A stretch of DNA of 64,000 bases from Burkholderia gladioli (lineage in GTDB: Bacteria; Pseudomonadota; Gammaproteobacteria; Burkholderiales; Burkholderiaceae). The notes beneath the pieces are model-generated. The model was given only the letters and a program-made list of their open reading frames with translations. It did no database searches and had not been told where the DNA came from. This document shows, one piece after another, positions 44,723 to 54,866 of the stretch; within the stretch, counting starts at the first letter, position 1, and each line of letters starts with the position of its first letter. The stretch spans positions 2,790,001-2,854,000 of the forward strand of contig NZ_CP009322.1 of the NCBI RefSeq assembly GCF_000959725.1. Direction: 5' to 3'. Position numbers and translations under genes: made by a program.

Positions 44723-46978
44723 ATGTCCACCGCGTTCGATACCCCGCAGTCCACCACCGCTGAACGAGCGACGCCGCCCGCTTCCCGTGAGGGCCGCTTC
44801 GCCCGCGCCATCCAGGAAGGACAGCCCTTCCCGCTCGGCGCGACGTGGAACGGGCAAGGCGTGAATTTCGCGCTGTTCTCCGCCCACGCCACCAAGGTGG
44901 AGCTTTGCCTGTTCGACGATGACGGCAAGACCGAACTGGAACGCATCGAGCTGCCGGAATACACCGACGAGGTGTTCCATGTGTTCGTGCCGGGCCTGGC
45001 GCCGGGCGCCGTCTATGGCTACCGCGTGCACGGCCCCTACGAGCCCGAACGCGGCCATCGCTTCAATCCCAACAAGCTGCTGCTCGATCCCTATGCGAAG
45101 GCGCATGTCGGCGAGCTGGTCTGGTGCCCCGAGATCTTCGGCTACACGCTCGATTCGCCCGACGGCGACCTGTCCTTCGACGAACGCGACAGCGCGCCCT
45201 TCGTGCCGAAATGCAAGGTGGTCGACTCGACCTTCTCGTGGACCCATCCCGATCGCAATGCCCTGGCGCCCGATCGCGTGATCGTCTACGAGGCGCACGT
45301 GCGCGGTTTCACGAAGATGCACCCGGAGGTGCCCGAGGCGGCACGCGGCACCTTCGCCGGCTTCGCGCACGAGCAGGTGATCGACTACCTGAAGGGGCTC
45401 GGCGTCACCACGGTCGAGCTGCTGCCGGTCCACACCTTCGTCAACGACAGCCAACTGCTCGACAAGGGCCTGACGAACTACTGGGGCTACAACACGATCG
45501 GTTTCTTCGCCGCCGATCCGCGCTATTTCGTCAACGGGAAGGCCTCGCTGGCCGAATTCAAGGAGATGGTGGACCGCTACCATCACGCCGGCCTCGAGGT
45601 GATCCTCGACGTGGTGTACAACCACACGGCGGAAGGCAACGAGCTCGGGCCGACGCTATCGTTCAAGGGGATCGACAACGCCTCCTACTACCGCCTGATG
45701 CCCGAGCAGCCGCGCTACTACATCAACGACACCGGCACCGGGAACACCTTCAACCTGTCCTGCCCGCGCGTGCTGCAGATGGTCACCGACAGCCTGCGCT
45801 ACTGGGTGGCGGAAATGAAGGTGGACGGCTTCCGGTTCGACCTCGCCACCATCCTCGGCCGCGAGCCGCATGGCTTCGACGAGGGCGGCGGCTTCCTCGA
45901 CGCCTGCCGCCAGGATCCGCTGCTAGCCAGCGTGCGCCTGATCGCCGAGCCCTGGGATTGCGGGCCCGGCGGTTACCAGGTCGGCGGGTTCCCGCCGGGC
46001 TGGTCGGAATGGAACGACACCTTCCGCGACACGGTGCGCGCCTTCTGGAAAGGCGACGAGGCGATGGCGCCCGAGCTTGCCCGGCGGATCACCGCCTCCG
46101 GCGACAAGTTCAACCACCGCGGGCGGCGCCCCTGGGCCAGCGTGAACTTCATCGCCGCGCACGACGGTTTCACGCTGAACGACCTGGTCTCGTACAACGA
46201 CAAGCACAACGAGGCCAACGGCGAGGACAACCGCGACGGCCACTCGGACAACCGCTCCTGGAACATGGGCGTGGAAGGCCCCACCGACGATCCGGACATC
46301 CGCGAGCAGCGCGAGCGCCAGAAGCGCAACATGCTGGCGACGCTGCTGCTTTCGCAGGGCACGCCGATGCTGCTGGGCGGCGACGAGTTCGGCCGCAGCC
46401 AGCGCGGCAACAACAACGCCTATTGCCAGGACAACGAGATCAGTTGGGTCGACTGGGCCGGCATCGACGAGGACGGCCGTGCGCTGGCCGACTTCGTGCG
46501 CAAGCTGACCACCTTGCGCCAGCGCCTGCCGGTGCTGCGTCGCGGGCGCTTCCTGACCGGCGAGCACAACCCGGCGCTGGACGTGACGGATGCGCGCTGG
46601 CTCTCTCCGGCGGGCGAGGACCTCACGCAGGCGCAATGGGACGACGCCTCGATGCGCTGCTTCGGGCTGGTGATCGACGGGCGCGCCCAGGCCAGCGGCA
46701 TCGTGCGGGCCGCGTCGGACGCCACCTTGCTGCTGGTGTTCAATGCGCATTTCGACGTGGTGGACTTCACCCTGCCCGAGATCCCGGAAGGCGAGCACTG
46801 GACCTGCCTGCTCGACACCAACGTGCCCGTGCGCGATGCCCTGCCCGAGCTGCGCAGCGGCGATGTCTACCAGGTGACGGGCCGCTCGCTGCTGCTGTTC
46901 GCGCTCGAGGCGCCGAGCGCCGCGACGCAGCGCGTGTTCGATCGTCTGGAGACGGCGCTGACCGACAGCACCGAGTAA
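44723..46978 (+). CDS. glgX: Glycogen debranching enzyme GlgX
   Basis: A 751-residue GH13 isoamylase-type enzyme that removes alpha-1,6 branches from phosphorylase-limited glycogen. It has the CBM48 N-terminus ([20 protein letters not shown]), [10 protein letters not shown], and the catalytic residues D373 ([10 protein letters not shown]), E409 (IAEPWD) and D481 (AAHDGFTL). AGGAG at 44711-44715 precedes the ATG. It stands alone here, without glgA, glgB or glgC neighbours. Confidence 0.92.
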   Translation: MSTAFDTPQSTTAERATPPASREGRFARAIQEGQPFPLGATWNGQGVNFALFSAHATKVELCLFDDDGKTELERIELPEYTDEVFHVFVPGLAPGAVYGYRVHGPYEPERGHRFNPNKLLLDPYAKAHVGELVWCPEIFGYTLDSPDGDLSFDERDSAPFVPKCKVVDSTFSWTHPDRNALAPDRVIVYEAHVRGFTKMHPEVPEAARGTFAGFAHEQVIDYLKGLGVTTVELLPVHTFVNDSQLLDKGLTNYWGYNTIGFFAADPRYFVNGKASLAEFKEMVDRYHHAGLEVILDVVYNHTAEGNELGPTLSFKGIDNASYYRLMPEQPRYYINDTGTGNTFNLSCPRVLQMVTDSLRYWVAEMKVDGFRFDLATILGREPHGFDEGGGFLDACRQDPLLASVRLIAEPWDCGPGGYQVGGFPPGWSEWNDTFRDTVRAFWKGDEAMAPELARRITASGDKFNHRGRRPWASVNFIAAHDGFTLNDLVSYNDKHNEANGEDNRDGHSDNRSWNMGVEGPTDDPDIREQRERQKRNMLATLLLSQGTPMLLGGDEFGRSQRGNNNAYCQDNEISWVDWAGIDEDGRALADFVRKLTTLRQRLPVLRRGRFLTGEHNPALDVTDARWLSPAGEDLTQAQWDDASMRCFGLVIDGRAQASGIVRAASDATLLLVFNAHFDVVDFTLPEIPEGEHWTCLLDTNVPVRDALPELRSGDVYQVTGRSLLLFALEAPSAATQRVFDRLETALTDSTE

Positions 46979-47085
46979 GGCCGGCTGATCGGCCGGAAAG
47001 GCACGCCAGGGAACGGGGTTCCATATAATTCATGACGTTTCGACTCGTCATGAACGAGCTGCATGCCCGGCTCGAAGGAACCCCG

Positions 47086-47982
47086 ATGACACTTGCCCAG
47101 TTGCAGGCGCTTGCCGCCGTGGTCGAGCTCGGCTCGCTGACGGCCGCCGCCGATCGGCTCAATCGCAGCCAATCCGCCATCAGCCATGCCTTGACCGAGC
47201 TGGAGGAGATCACCGAGGTCAAGCTGCTGGCGCGCGACCGGCAGCCGGTGGTATTGACCGCCGCCGGCGAACGCCTGTGGCCCTATGTGCGCAACGTCGT
47301 GCGCGAGGCGCAGACGCTGCGCCAGCAGTTCAGCCTGTCGCGCGGCCGGCTGGAAGGACGGCTGGTGGTGGCCTCGCTGCCGAGCGTCTCGCTGGCCTTC
47401 GTCGTGCCGGCGCTCGAGGCGCTCAAGGCGATGCACCCGGAAGTCACGGCGGTGCTGCTGGAAGGCACCGACAGCGAGGTGGAAGGCTGGATCGAGGACG
47501 GCACGGCCGACCTCGGCGTGGTGGCCGGCGACAAGACCTTTCCCCACAATCTGCCCTTGCTCGACGAGGATTTCGTCGCGGTCGCGGCACCCGGCGCGTT
47601 TCCGGGCCGTCGGAGCATCTCGCCCCGGCAGTTGTCCGCGCAGCCCTTCATCTACTCGAAGGCCGGTTGCGGCCCGCTGATCGCGGATTACTTCGCCAGG
47701 CACGATGCCGCGCTGCAGGCCGCCTTCAACGTCGTCGAGATGCGCACCATCCTGTCGATGGCCGAGGCCGGCATGGGCGTGTCGATCGTGCCGCGCATCA
47801 CGCTGAGCTACACGCCGTTCAGCGGGCAGGTGCTGGAGCTGTCGCCGAAGCTGCAGCGCTCCGTGCGGCTGTCGTGGCACGCAGGCGGCAACGCGGTCGG
47901 CGATGAATTCCTCAGGCTGGTTGGCGAACAAGGCGACAAGGCCGCCAAGGCGATCCGGGCACGAGCGAAAAAGACCAGGTAA
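47086..47982 (+). CDS. LysR-family transcriptional regulator
   Basis: A 298-residue LysR protein with the N-terminal helix-turn-helix (LQALAAVVELGSLTAAADRL, SQSAISHALTELEE) and an effector-binding domain. The start at 47086 has GAAGGA seven bases upstream and places the HTH at the usual distance; earlier ATGs would add an atypical leader. It reads toward a LysE exporter 104 bases downstream, which may be its target. Confidence 0.88.
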   Translation: MTLAQLQALAAVVELGSLTAAADRLNRSQSAISHALTELEEITEVKLLARDRQPVVLTAAGERLWPYVRNVVREAQTLRQQFSLSRGRLEGRLVVASLPSVSLAFVVPALEALKAMHPEVTAVLLEGTDSEVEGWIEDGTADLGVVAGDKTFPHNLPLLDEDFVAVAAPGAFPGRRSISPRQLSAQPFIYSKAGCGPLIADYFARHDAALQAAFNVVEMRTILSMAEAGMGVSIVPRITLSYTPFSGQVLELSPKLQRSVRLSWHAGGNAVGDEFLRLVGEQGDKAAKAIRARAKKTR

Positions 47983-48086
47983 GGCGCCATGAACGGCGTT
48001 CATGGGGGGCTTGCAGTCAATTCATGCCGCTCGATGCCGGGATGCAATATATTGCAGGCACCCTCGCCACTTCGAAGGAACCCATC

Positions 48087-48719
48087 GTGCCGGCCCTGCC
48101 TACCTTGCTCGCCTTCGGGCTCGTGTCGCTCGGCATGGTCCTGACGCCGGGCCCGAACATGATCTACCTGATTTCGCGCTCGATCTGCCAGGGCCGCCGC
48201 GCCGGCCTGCTCTCGCTCGGCGGCATCGCGCTCGGTTTCGTGTTCTACATGGTGTGCGCGGCCTTCGGGATCACCGCCCTGGTGTTGACCGTGCCTTACG
48301 CGTATAACGCCTTGCGCATCGGCGGCGCGCTCTACCTGCTCTATCTCGCCTGGCAGGCGCTCAAGCCGGGCGGGCGCTCGGCGTTCCAGATCCGGCGATT
48401 GCCGCGCGACAGCCGCCGCAAACTCTTCGTGATGGGCTTCGTCACCAACCTCGCGAATCCGAAGATCGCCGTGATGTACCTGTCGCTGCTGCCGCAGTTC
48501 ATTTCGCCGGGGCACGGCAGCGTGCTGGCGCAATCGCTGGTGCTCGGCGGCGTGCAGATCGCGGTCAGCCTCGGCGTCAATGCGCTGATCGCCTGCATGG
48601 CGGGGTCGATCGCGGCGTTTCTCGCCGGGCGGCCGGTTTGGGCAGCAGTGCAGCGCTGGTTGATGGGGACGGTGCTGGCCGGGTTGGCGGTGCGCATCGC
48701 GATGGATTCACGGCGTTAG
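48087..48719 (+). CDS. LysE-family amino-acid exporter
   Basis: A 210-residue membrane protein with about six hydrophobic segments and the LysE/RhtB motif GMVLTPGPNMIYLISRSI near the start, then VMGFVTNLANPKIAVMYLSLLPQF in the middle. A GTG at 48087 with GAAGGA upstream fits the standard family length; the frame is open further upstream but those residues are not family-like. Confidence 0.85.
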   Translation: MPALPTLLAFGLVSLGMVLTPGPNMIYLISRSICQGRRAGLLSLGGIALGFVFYMVCAAFGITALVLTVPYAYNALRIGGALYLLYLAWQALKPGGRSAFQIRRLPRDSRRKLFVMGFVTNLANPKIAVMYLSLLPQFISPGHGSVLAQSLVLGGVQIAVSLGVNALIACMAGSIAAFLAGRPVWAAVQRWLMGTVLAGLAVRIAMDSRR

Positions 48720-48724
48720 TCGAG

Positions 48725-49294
48725 ATGAGCCAACCACGCGAAGATGATCTCGTACGAGCCGTACGAGAGAATCAATGGAACCAACTGATCCTGGAGCGAG
48801 CGCCGCAACTCGGCATCGACGACTGGTGGCTCACGGCCGGATGCATTGCGCAATCGGTCTGGAACCTGGCTGCCAAGCGCGCTATCCATCTCGGCATCCG
48901 CGACTACGATCTGTTCTATTACGATCCCGATACCTCCTGGGAAGCCGAAGATGCGATCATCGCCTCGGCGGCAAGATTGTTTGCCGACCTTCCAGTGGAA
49001 GTCCAGATCCGCAATCAGGCTCGCGTTCCGATCTGGTATCGGGAGAAATTCGGCATTCCGTTTGGCGATGTCACCAGGGCCGCGGACGGCATCGATCGAT
49101 TTCCCTGTGCGACGGTCGCCATCGGCGTGCGGGTTCGGGACGGAGGTTGCGAAATCCATGCTCCGTTTGGTCTTGGCGACTTGTTCGACGGGCGCCTGAA
49201 GCCGAACCGGGCCCTGCCCATAGCGCATGTGTACGCAGAGAAAACGGCGCGCTGGCAACTGGAATGGCCGCATCTGTCATGCGAGCCCTGGTAG
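48725..49294 (+). CDS. Nucleotidyltransferase family protein (DUF925/NTP_transf_6 type)
   Basis: A 189-residue protein with ITAGCIAQSVWN-like sequence (TAGCIAQSVWNLAAKR, about 37-52), then IRDYDLFYYDPDTSWEAED, giving acidic D59/D61-type metal ligands, and later KFGIPF and CATVAIGVRV, all typical of the DUF925 nucleotidyltransferase-like family. Substrate unknown. It starts five bases after the LysE stop, so it is probably co-transcribed. Confidence 0.75.
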   Translation: MSQPREDDLVRAVRENQWNQLILERAPQLGIDDWWLTAGCIAQSVWNLAAKRAIHLGIRDYDLFYYDPDTSWEAEDAIIASAARLFADLPVEVQIRNQARVPIWYREKFGIPFGDVTRAADGIDRFPCATVAIGVRVRDGGCEIHAPFGLGDLFDGRLKPNRALPIAHVYAEKTARWQLEWPHLSCEPW

Positions 49295-49316
49295 CGTTGC
49301 GACTCGATGGCATGAA

Positions 49317-49883
49317 CTACGCGAGTCGCGAATAGATCCGCGAGTTCCGCAGCGAGCCGTCAGGTGCAACCCGTTCGTGACGCAGGATTCCTTCGAGATC
49401 CATGCCGACTCGCTCGCACAATCGCCAGCTTCGCAAGTTGAGATCGTCGGTCACTGCCTCGACGCGATTAGCCGCGAGGCTCGAAAAGACGAACGCCAGG
49501 ACCGCCCTCACGGCTTCGCTCATCAAGCCCTTTCCGCCAAAGGAAGTTCGTCCCCACCAGCCGATTTCGAAGCCCCTCGACGACCAACGGGGCCGATGCA
49601 GGCCGCCGCAGCCGATCAAGGTATCGGTATCACGGAGCAGAAACAACAAGGGGAAATCTCGGCGCATGGCAAAGTTGGCCGCCCCATTTCTTGCGTAAGC
49701 CTCGGAGGCTTCCAGCGATGGCGCTTCGAGTGCCCACGGCAAATAGGCCGGGAATTCGCGCAGCATCTCGAGCGATTCGATCGTTGCCTCGAAAACCTTC
49801 CCGCCGTCGCCTACGCGAGGCGCTCGAATGATCAAGTGCTCGCTCTCGATCGCATCGGGCAAGTCAATGAGGATGGGATTCAT
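49317..49883 (-). CDS. GNAT-family N-acetyltransferase (RimJ/RimL type)
   Basis: A 188-residue acetyltransferase. The order of motifs is that of ribosomal-protein-type GNATs: LIIRAPRVGDGGKVFEAT at the start, FEIGWWGRTSFGGKGLMSEA (acetyl-CoA loop region), then NLRSWRLCERVGMDLEGILR near the end. Converges with the nucleotidyltransferase gene. Substrate unknown. Confidence 0.85.
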   Translation of the reverse strand: MNPILIDLPDAIESEHLIIRAPRVGDGGKVFEATIESLEMLREFPAYLPWALEAPSLEASEAYARNGAANFAMRRDFPLLFLLRDTDTLIGCGGLHRPRWSSRGFEIGWWGRTSFGGKGLMSEAVRAVLAFVFSSLAANRVEAVTDDLNLRSWRLCERVGMDLEGILRHERVAPDGSLRNSRIYSRLA

Positions 49884-49969
49884 GGTCGAAGTATAGATGC
49901 GCCGTTCCGCCCCCTCAATTCTCGCGCTCCCGCCGACCTTTCAAAGCGATACCGCAATCGTCCAAACAC

Positions 49970-50003
49970 GAGGGAGGCCGGACATCCCCGTCCAGCCTCC
50001 CTC
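49970..50003 (-). terminator. Hairpin after the DJ-1/PfpI gene
   Basis: GAGGGAGGC (49970-49978) pairs with GCCTCCCTC (49995-50003), extended inside by GGAC/GTCC, 12 bases after the stop of the DJ-1-like gene. The following T stretch is short, so termination may be partial. Confidence 0.6.
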
Positions 50004-50014
50004 CCCTCACACGC

Positions 50015-50884
50015 TCAGCGCACCCGCGCGTTCAACTTCTCCACCAGCACATCGCCGAACTCCGGCGCCGACATCGGCTGCTGCCCCGTGATCAGTTCGC
50101 GATCGACCACCACGTTGCTATGCCAGTTCGCCACCGAGTCGACATGCGCGCCGGCTTCGGCCAGGGCATTCACCGGGTAGAACTGCACATTGCCGCCCAG
50201 CCCGTTCGGCCCTTCGAGCGCCTGTTCCTCGCCGGTCGAGAACACCGTCAGGCGATAACCGGCATACGGCCAGCCGCTCGCCAGGGCATTGGCCTTGCCG
50301 TCGTTGGCGATCATCGACTGCACGAAGGCATGCGGATCATGCAGCGCGGCGAGCAGCACGATCGGCCCGTGGCAGATGATGCCGGTGGGACGGCCGCTGT
50401 CATGGAAGCTCAGCAGGATCTTGCCGAGGTTGCGGTCTTCCAGCAGGTCCACCATCGGGGCATGGCCGCCGGGGATGAACAGGCCGACATAGCCGCCGGC
50501 GCCTTCGGCCACCACCGAGGCCAGCGTCTTCGGGTGCTTGAGCTGCTCGATGCCTTGCGCGTACTTCAGCGCATCGGCGCGCGCCGCGTCGTCGCCGCCG
50601 AAGAACATCTTGTTGTTCGAATTCGCGTCCATCACCGGCATGTCGCCCTTGGGATTGGCGATCACCGGCTCGTAGCCCGCCTCAACCAGCTTGCGGTAGG
50701 GCACCACGAATTCGTTGAGGTAGTAGCCGGTCTGGTACTTCTTGCCGTCGCGCAGATCGAGTTGATGGGCACTCGACATCACCACCAGCACCTTGCCGCG
50801 CGACTGCGCGGAAGCGCCAAGGGGAACGGCGAAGGTGGTGGCCGCCGTCAGCAAGGCAGCACCGATCTTGAACAGGTTCTTCAT
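50015..50884 (-). CDS. DJ-1/PfpI-family protein, exported
   Basis: A 289-residue protein with a signal peptide (MKNLFKIGAALLTAATTFAV, cleavage near ASA-Q) and a DJ-1/PfpI fold. C171 in TGIICHGPIVLL is the nucleophile elbow cysteine, and GLFIPGGHAPM is the characteristic glycine loop. Such proteins are glyoxalases, chaperones or amidases. It lies just downstream of the SDR gene on the same strand (30 bases), and both diverge from the AraC/GlxA-type regulator at 51984. Confidence 0.85.
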   Translation of the reverse strand: MKNLFKIGAALLTAATTFAVPLGASAQSRGKVLVVMSSAHQLDLRDGKKYQTGYYLNEFVVPYRKLVEAGYEPVIANPKGDMPVMDANSNNKMFFGGDDAARADALKYAQGIEQLKHPKTLASVVAEGAGGYVGLFIPGGHAPMVDLLEDRNLGKILLSFHDSGRPTGIICHGPIVLLAALHDPHAFVQSMIANDGKANALASGWPYAGYRLTVFSTGEEQALEGPNGLGGNVQFYPVNALAEAGAHVDSVANWHSNVVVDRELITGQQPMSAPEFGDVLVEKLNARVR

Positions 50885-50914
50885 GGTAGGACTCCTTCAG
50901 GAAAGGGAAACGAT

Positions 50915-51724
50915 TCAGGCACCGGCCTTGGCGTCCAGCACGTAGCGCGGCGCGGCCTTGGCATTGGCGAACTGCGGCGCCAGCGCGCGGCGGTCCGCTT
51001 CCCAGCGCGTCCAGCCCTCGCCGTCGTGCAGGGTCGGGATGGTCACCAGTTCGCCCGCGTCGAGCCCGACCAGGGCGGCATCCACCAGGTCCTCGGCCGT
51101 CATGGTGCTGGCCGCTTCCTTCTGCTTCGCGTAGCCGGCCACGTCCCAGAACTCGGTCGCGGTCGCGGCGGGCAGCACCGACTGCACGCGCACGCCCTTG
51201 CCGGCCAGGTCACGCTGCAACGCGTGGCCGAAGCTCAGCACATAGGATTTCGAGGCGCTGTAAACGCCGTTCAGCATTTCCACGGCAATCCCCACCACCG
51301 AACTGATGTTCACGATGGTGCCGGCGCCGCGCGCCACGAAGGCCGGCGCCACCGCATAGGTCAGCCGCGTGAGCGCGGTGATGTTCAGCTTGATCATGTC
51401 CTCCATGGCGTCGACATCGCCATTCAGGATCGAGGCGACCGAGCCGACGCCCGCGTTGTTCACCAGCATCGTGATGCCGGCGTTCTCGCGCAGCACGCTC
51501 TCGACCTTCGCCAGCGAGGCACGGTCGTTGAGATCGGCGACCAGCGGCGTAACCGAGCGGCCCGTTTCGGCCACCAGGCGACTGGCGAGCGCGTCCAGGC
51601 GATCCTGGTTGCGCGCCACCAGGATCAGGTCGTAGCCGCGCTTGGCCAGGCGGTCCGCGTAGATGGCGCCGATGCCGGCCGAGGCGCCCGTGATCAATGC
51701 GATTCCTTTCGTCGAGGCAGTCAT
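50915..51724 (-). CDS. Short-chain dehydrogenase/reductase
   Basis: A 269-residue SDR. TGASAGIG (about 11-18) binds NAD(P)H, NNAGVG is the structural NAG motif, and the catalytic serine (VNISSVVG) and YSASK tetrad are complete. The start at 51724 gives the standard N-terminus (KGIALITGASAGIG); the frame extending upstream is not SDR-like. Co-oriented with the DJ-1 gene and probably under the divergent AraC-type regulator. Confidence 0.9.
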   Translation of the reverse strand: MTASTKGIALITGASAGIGAIYADRLAKRGYDLILVARNQDRLDALASRLVAETGRSVTPLVADLNDRASLAKVESVLRENAGITMLVNNAGVGSVASILNGDVDAMEDMIKLNITALTRLTYAVAPAFVARGAGTIVNISSVVGIAVEMLNGVYSASKSYVLSFGHALQRDLAGKGVRVQSVLPAATATEFWDVAGYAKQKEAASTMTAEDLVDAALVGLDAGELVTIPTLHDGEGWTRWEADRRALAPQFANAKAAPRYVLDAKAGA

Positions 51725-51825
51725 GTCTTTTCCTTTCGTTGGGGTGATCCGGCTGGGTGCCGGTTCGTGAAGGGAATTCTGGTCGTGACCGCGGCCATCC
51801 TCAATGTCGTATATGCAATGATTTA

Positions 51826-51935
51826 GGACATGACTGGCAGAGAAGCCGGCGTGGACGGCAGGAACGCCGAATGACAGGAAATGGAAAGGAAAACGACGGA
51901 AAGTAGCGCGACGGGCCCCGCGCTCGATCATGTCC
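51826..51935. promoter_or_regulatory. Candidate regulator sites between the SDR and AraC-type genes
   Basis: GGACATGA at 51826-51833 and its exact reverse complement TCATGTCC at 51928-51935 flank the divergent promoter region, with another GGACAT at 51961-51966. Spaced inverted half-sites suit an AraC-family protein, but the spacing of about 100 bases is long. Confidence 0.35.
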
Positions 51936-51983
51936 GCATCGTGCTAGATTCAACGAATCCGGACATTCGCCCTGCCAAACGCC

Positions 51984-52931
51984 ATGCATTCCGTCGGTCT
52001 CGTCGTCTACCCCAATTTCCAGTCGCTGGCGCTCGCCGTGGCCAGCGTGTTCGAGTACGCGAACCTGCTGCACGGCGACGAGGTCTATCGCTTCCGCATC
52101 GTCTCGGAGCACGGCGGCCTGGTGGCGTCCTCGCAGGGTTTCTCGGTGCAGAGCGAGCCGCTCGCCGAGGCGGGCTACGACACGCTGATCGTCGCCGGCG
52201 ACAACGAATGCCGGCTTCCCTCGGCCGCGCTGCTCGACTACACGCGCCGCGCGCCGCAGCACTCGCGGCGGGTGGCCTCGATCTGCACGGGCGCCTTCGT
52301 GCTGGCCGAAGCCGGCCTGCTGGAAGGCAAGCGCGTGACCACGCACTGGCTCCATGCACGCAACTTCAAGAAGCAGTATCCGGGGGTCCAGCTCGACGAG
52401 GACCGCATCTTCGTGGTGGACGGGCAGATCTGGACCTCGGCCGGCATGAGCGCGGGCGTCGATCTCGCGCTCGCCATCGTGGAGAGCGATCTCGGCCTGG
52501 AGACGGCGCGCGGCGTGGCCCGCAAGCTGGTGCTGTACCAGCGGCGCGGCGGCGGGCAATCGCAGTTCTCGGCCCTGCTCGAACTGGATGCGCGATCCGA
52601 TCGGGTCCAGATGGCGCTTGCCTATGCGCAGGAAAACCTCGCCGCCGATTTGTCCGTGGAGCGGCTGGCGGAAGCCGCCCACTTGAGCCCGCGCCAGTTC
52701 AGCCGCGTGTTCCGCGAGGAAACCGGGCAATCGCCTGCCAAGGCGGTCGAGCGGCTGCGCGTGGAGGCCGCGCGCCTGATGATGGAAACCACCCGCCATC
52801 CGATCGAGGTCATCGCGCGCGAAACCGGCTTCGGCGATCGGGAGCGGATGCGCCAGGCCTTCCTGCGCGCCTTCGGCCAGGCACCGCAGACCATCCAGCG
52901 AGCCGCGGGCAACGCGCCGCTCACGGCTTGA
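51984..52931 (+). CDS. GlxA-family transcriptional regulator (DJ-1-like domain plus AraC HTH)
   Basis: A 315-residue protein. The first ~180 residues are a DJ-1/PfpI-like sensor with a glycine/cysteine elbow (VASICTGAFVLAEAGLLEG) and SAGMSAGVDLALA; the C-terminal ~100 residues are an AraC double helix-turn-helix (LSVERLAEAAHLSPRQFSRV, HPIEVIARETGFGDRERMRQ). It diverges from the SDR and DJ-1 genes, the standard placement of a local activator. Confidence 0.88.
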   Translation: MHSVGLVVYPNFQSLALAVASVFEYANLLHGDEVYRFRIVSEHGGLVASSQGFSVQSEPLAEAGYDTLIVAGDNECRLPSAALLDYTRRAPQHSRRVASICTGAFVLAEAGLLEGKRVTTHWLHARNFKKQYPGVQLDEDRIFVVDGQIWTSAGMSAGVDLALAIVESDLGLETARGVARKLVLYQRRGGGQSQFSALLELDARSDRVQMALAYAQENLAADLSVERLAEAAHLSPRQFSRVFREETGQSPAKAVERLRVEAARLMMETTRHPIEVIARETGFGDRERMRQAFLRAFGQAPQTIQRAAGNAPLTA

Positions 52932-53058
52932 ATGCCGCCCAACTGATCGTGGCCGGCATGAGTTTCTCGGCGGTCGACCTCAGCGAGGTGCCGACTGGGC
53001 GCCGGGACTGCCGTTAGGCAAGGTCACACGCCGTGGCAGACCGCGCGAATCCGCCGGC

Positions 53059-53454
53059 TCACTGCTCGCCAGGCGTCCAATCGGGGCTGTAGCCGCCGAG
53101 CGCCGGGTGGTACATCTCGTCGCCGGAATGTTGGGTGAACTCGACATTGAGCCGGTCCTCGCGCAGGCCGAGGATGTCGATGCAATGCGCGCACAGCGCC
53201 TTGGCCACCGCCATGCGCTGCTCCGGCGGCCGGCCCTTGCGGATGTCGAGCATCATCACGGCCACCGGCACGGGCGCCTCGCCGGCCTCGGCGATGCGCC
53301 AGACGCCGCCGGCCCCCAGTTCGCGGATCGCCACGCTGATGCGCCGGATATCCACCTCCATCATGCGGGCATAGGTCTGGCTCATCTCGGCGGCGAGCCG
53401 CTGCTTCTGCTCCACCGAGTAATGGTCGTTCACGTCGAGTTGCAGATAGGGCAT
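53059..53454 (-). CDS. Tautomerase-superfamily protein
   Basis: A 131-residue protein beginning MPYLQLDVNDHYSVEQKQRL, so the catalytic Pro-1 of the 4-oxalocrotonate tautomerase/MIF superfamily is available after Met removal. The length fits a two-repeat tautomerase, with VPVAVMMLDIRKGRPPEQR opening the second repeat. GGAGG about ten bases before the ATG supports the start. It diverges from the LysR gene at 53922; the 467 bases between them hold no gene and probably both promoters. Confidence 0.75.
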   Translation of the reverse strand: MPYLQLDVNDHYSVEQKQRLAAEMSQTYARMMEVDIRRISVAIRELGAGGVWRIAEAGEAPVPVAVMMLDIRKGRPPEQRMAVAKALCAHCIDILGLREDRLNVEFTQHSGDEMYHPALGGYSPDWTPGEQ

Positions 53455-53921
53455 GGGTTCGAGCCTCCAGAAAAAGATGTCGCTCCGGCACGGCGCCGGT
53501 GCCAGCATCCGATTCTCGCACCTGGCCCGGCACGTCCTCCATGTCGGATTCGCAAGGATTCGAGACATGCCGCGCCGCCCATGCACGCCCCGGCGCGCGA
53601 TCGAACGGGGCCAGGCGGGCGGCTCGGATGCGTCCCAGGCGGATGACGGTCGCGTCTGAAAATCGCGGCGCGAATCCTCGCGCCAACCACCTCGATCGAC
53701 CCTTGATCGACCCGCGAGAGCCTCTCTGACAGCCCGCGCCGCAAGCCCGCCGCCGATGCACGCCCACCCCGCGAAGCCGCCACGGCGCGACGCCGCGAGG
53801 CTCGGGTTTACACTGCCTGCCGCTGCTCCCGCTTTTCTGCCATAAAGCTCCGCCAGCCCGTGTTTTCCGGCGCGGACATCGCCCGGACGGGCCGACGCGA
53901 GACGACAGAAAGGAATGAATC

Positions 53922-54809
53922 ATGCGGCGGATGCCTTCGCTGATTGCACTGCGTTTTTTCGAGGAGACCGCCCGTCATCTGAGCTTCAACCGTGCCGCCA
54001 CCTCGCTGTGCGTCACCCAGGGCGCCGTGAGCCGGCAGATCCGCCTGCTGGAGGACAGCGTCGGCGCGCGCCTGTTCGAGCGCGACCACAAGGGCGTCAA
54101 GCTGACCGCCGCCGGCATGCTGCTGCTGCCCTTCATCGAGCAGGCCTTCGACACCATCGAGCGCGGCGTGCTCGAGATCACCGCCGTGCAGCCCGGCCGC
54201 AAGCGCCGGCTGACCGTCTCGGTGCCGCCCACCTTCGCCACCCAATGGTTCTCGCCGCGCCTGGGCACGCTGTTCGAGACGCTGCCCGAGGTCGACCTGT
54301 CGATCCGCACCGAGCCCGGCGACGATTGCCATTGCCATATCCGCTTCGGCCGCGCGGCGCGCGCCGACATGCTCTCGGAGCGGCTGATGATGGAGCGCCA
54401 CGCGCTGGTGGGCGCGCCGCGCTACGCCGGGCTGCCGCTCGATTCGCTGTTCGGCCGGGTGCCCTCGCTGCACGTGCTGCACGAGGGCAAGCGCCTCACG
54501 CTGTGGGCCGACTGGTGCGCCCAGGCCGGCGTGCCGGTGGCGCGGATCGGCGACGGCATCGAATTCTCCACGCTCGAACAGGCGATCCACGCGGCGCGCA
54601 AGGGCGCCGGGCTGGCGGTGGTCGACCTGGGCATGATCGAGGAGGAGATCGCCGAGGGCAGCCTGGTGCCGCTCTCGCCGGTCGAGGCGATCGGCCCTTA
54701 CGGCTACTGGCTCGACATCGCGCCCGAGCGGCTCGACGACGAGCACGTCGGAGCCTTCGTCGCGTGGCTGCGCGGGCAGGCGGCAGTCAGCCAGGCCGCC
54801 CAGGCCTGA
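53922..54809 (+). CDS. LysR-family regulator, GcvA-like
   Basis: A 295-residue LysR protein. The HTH (LRFFEETARHLSFNRAATSL, CVTQGAVSRQIRLLEDSV) is of the GcvA/AmpR kind. A GAAAGGAATG-type site precedes the ATG. It may control the divergent tautomerase and the SDR gene that converges on it. Confidence 0.88.
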   Translation: MRRMPSLIALRFFEETARHLSFNRAATSLCVTQGAVSRQIRLLEDSVGARLFERDHKGVKLTAAGMLLLPFIEQAFDTIERGVLEITAVQPGRKRRLTVSVPPTFATQWFSPRLGTLFETLPEVDLSIRTEPGDDCHCHIRFGRAARADMLSERLMMERHALVGAPRYAGLPLDSLFGRVPSLHVLHEGKRLTLWADWCAQAGVPVARIGDGIEFSTLEQAIHAARKGAGLAVVDLGMIEEEIAEGSLVPLSPVEAIGPYGYWLDIAPERLDDEHVGAFVAWLRGQAAVSQAAQA

Positions 54810-54866
54810 CCAGCGCGCGGCGCGAGCCGCCGCGCCGCCTCCGCCATCACGCCATCCCGCCCGAGC

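Noticed and set aside
45124..47028. 634-residue alternative frame inside glgX
   Set aside because: Same-strand frame shadow, Arg/Pro-rich, no start signal.
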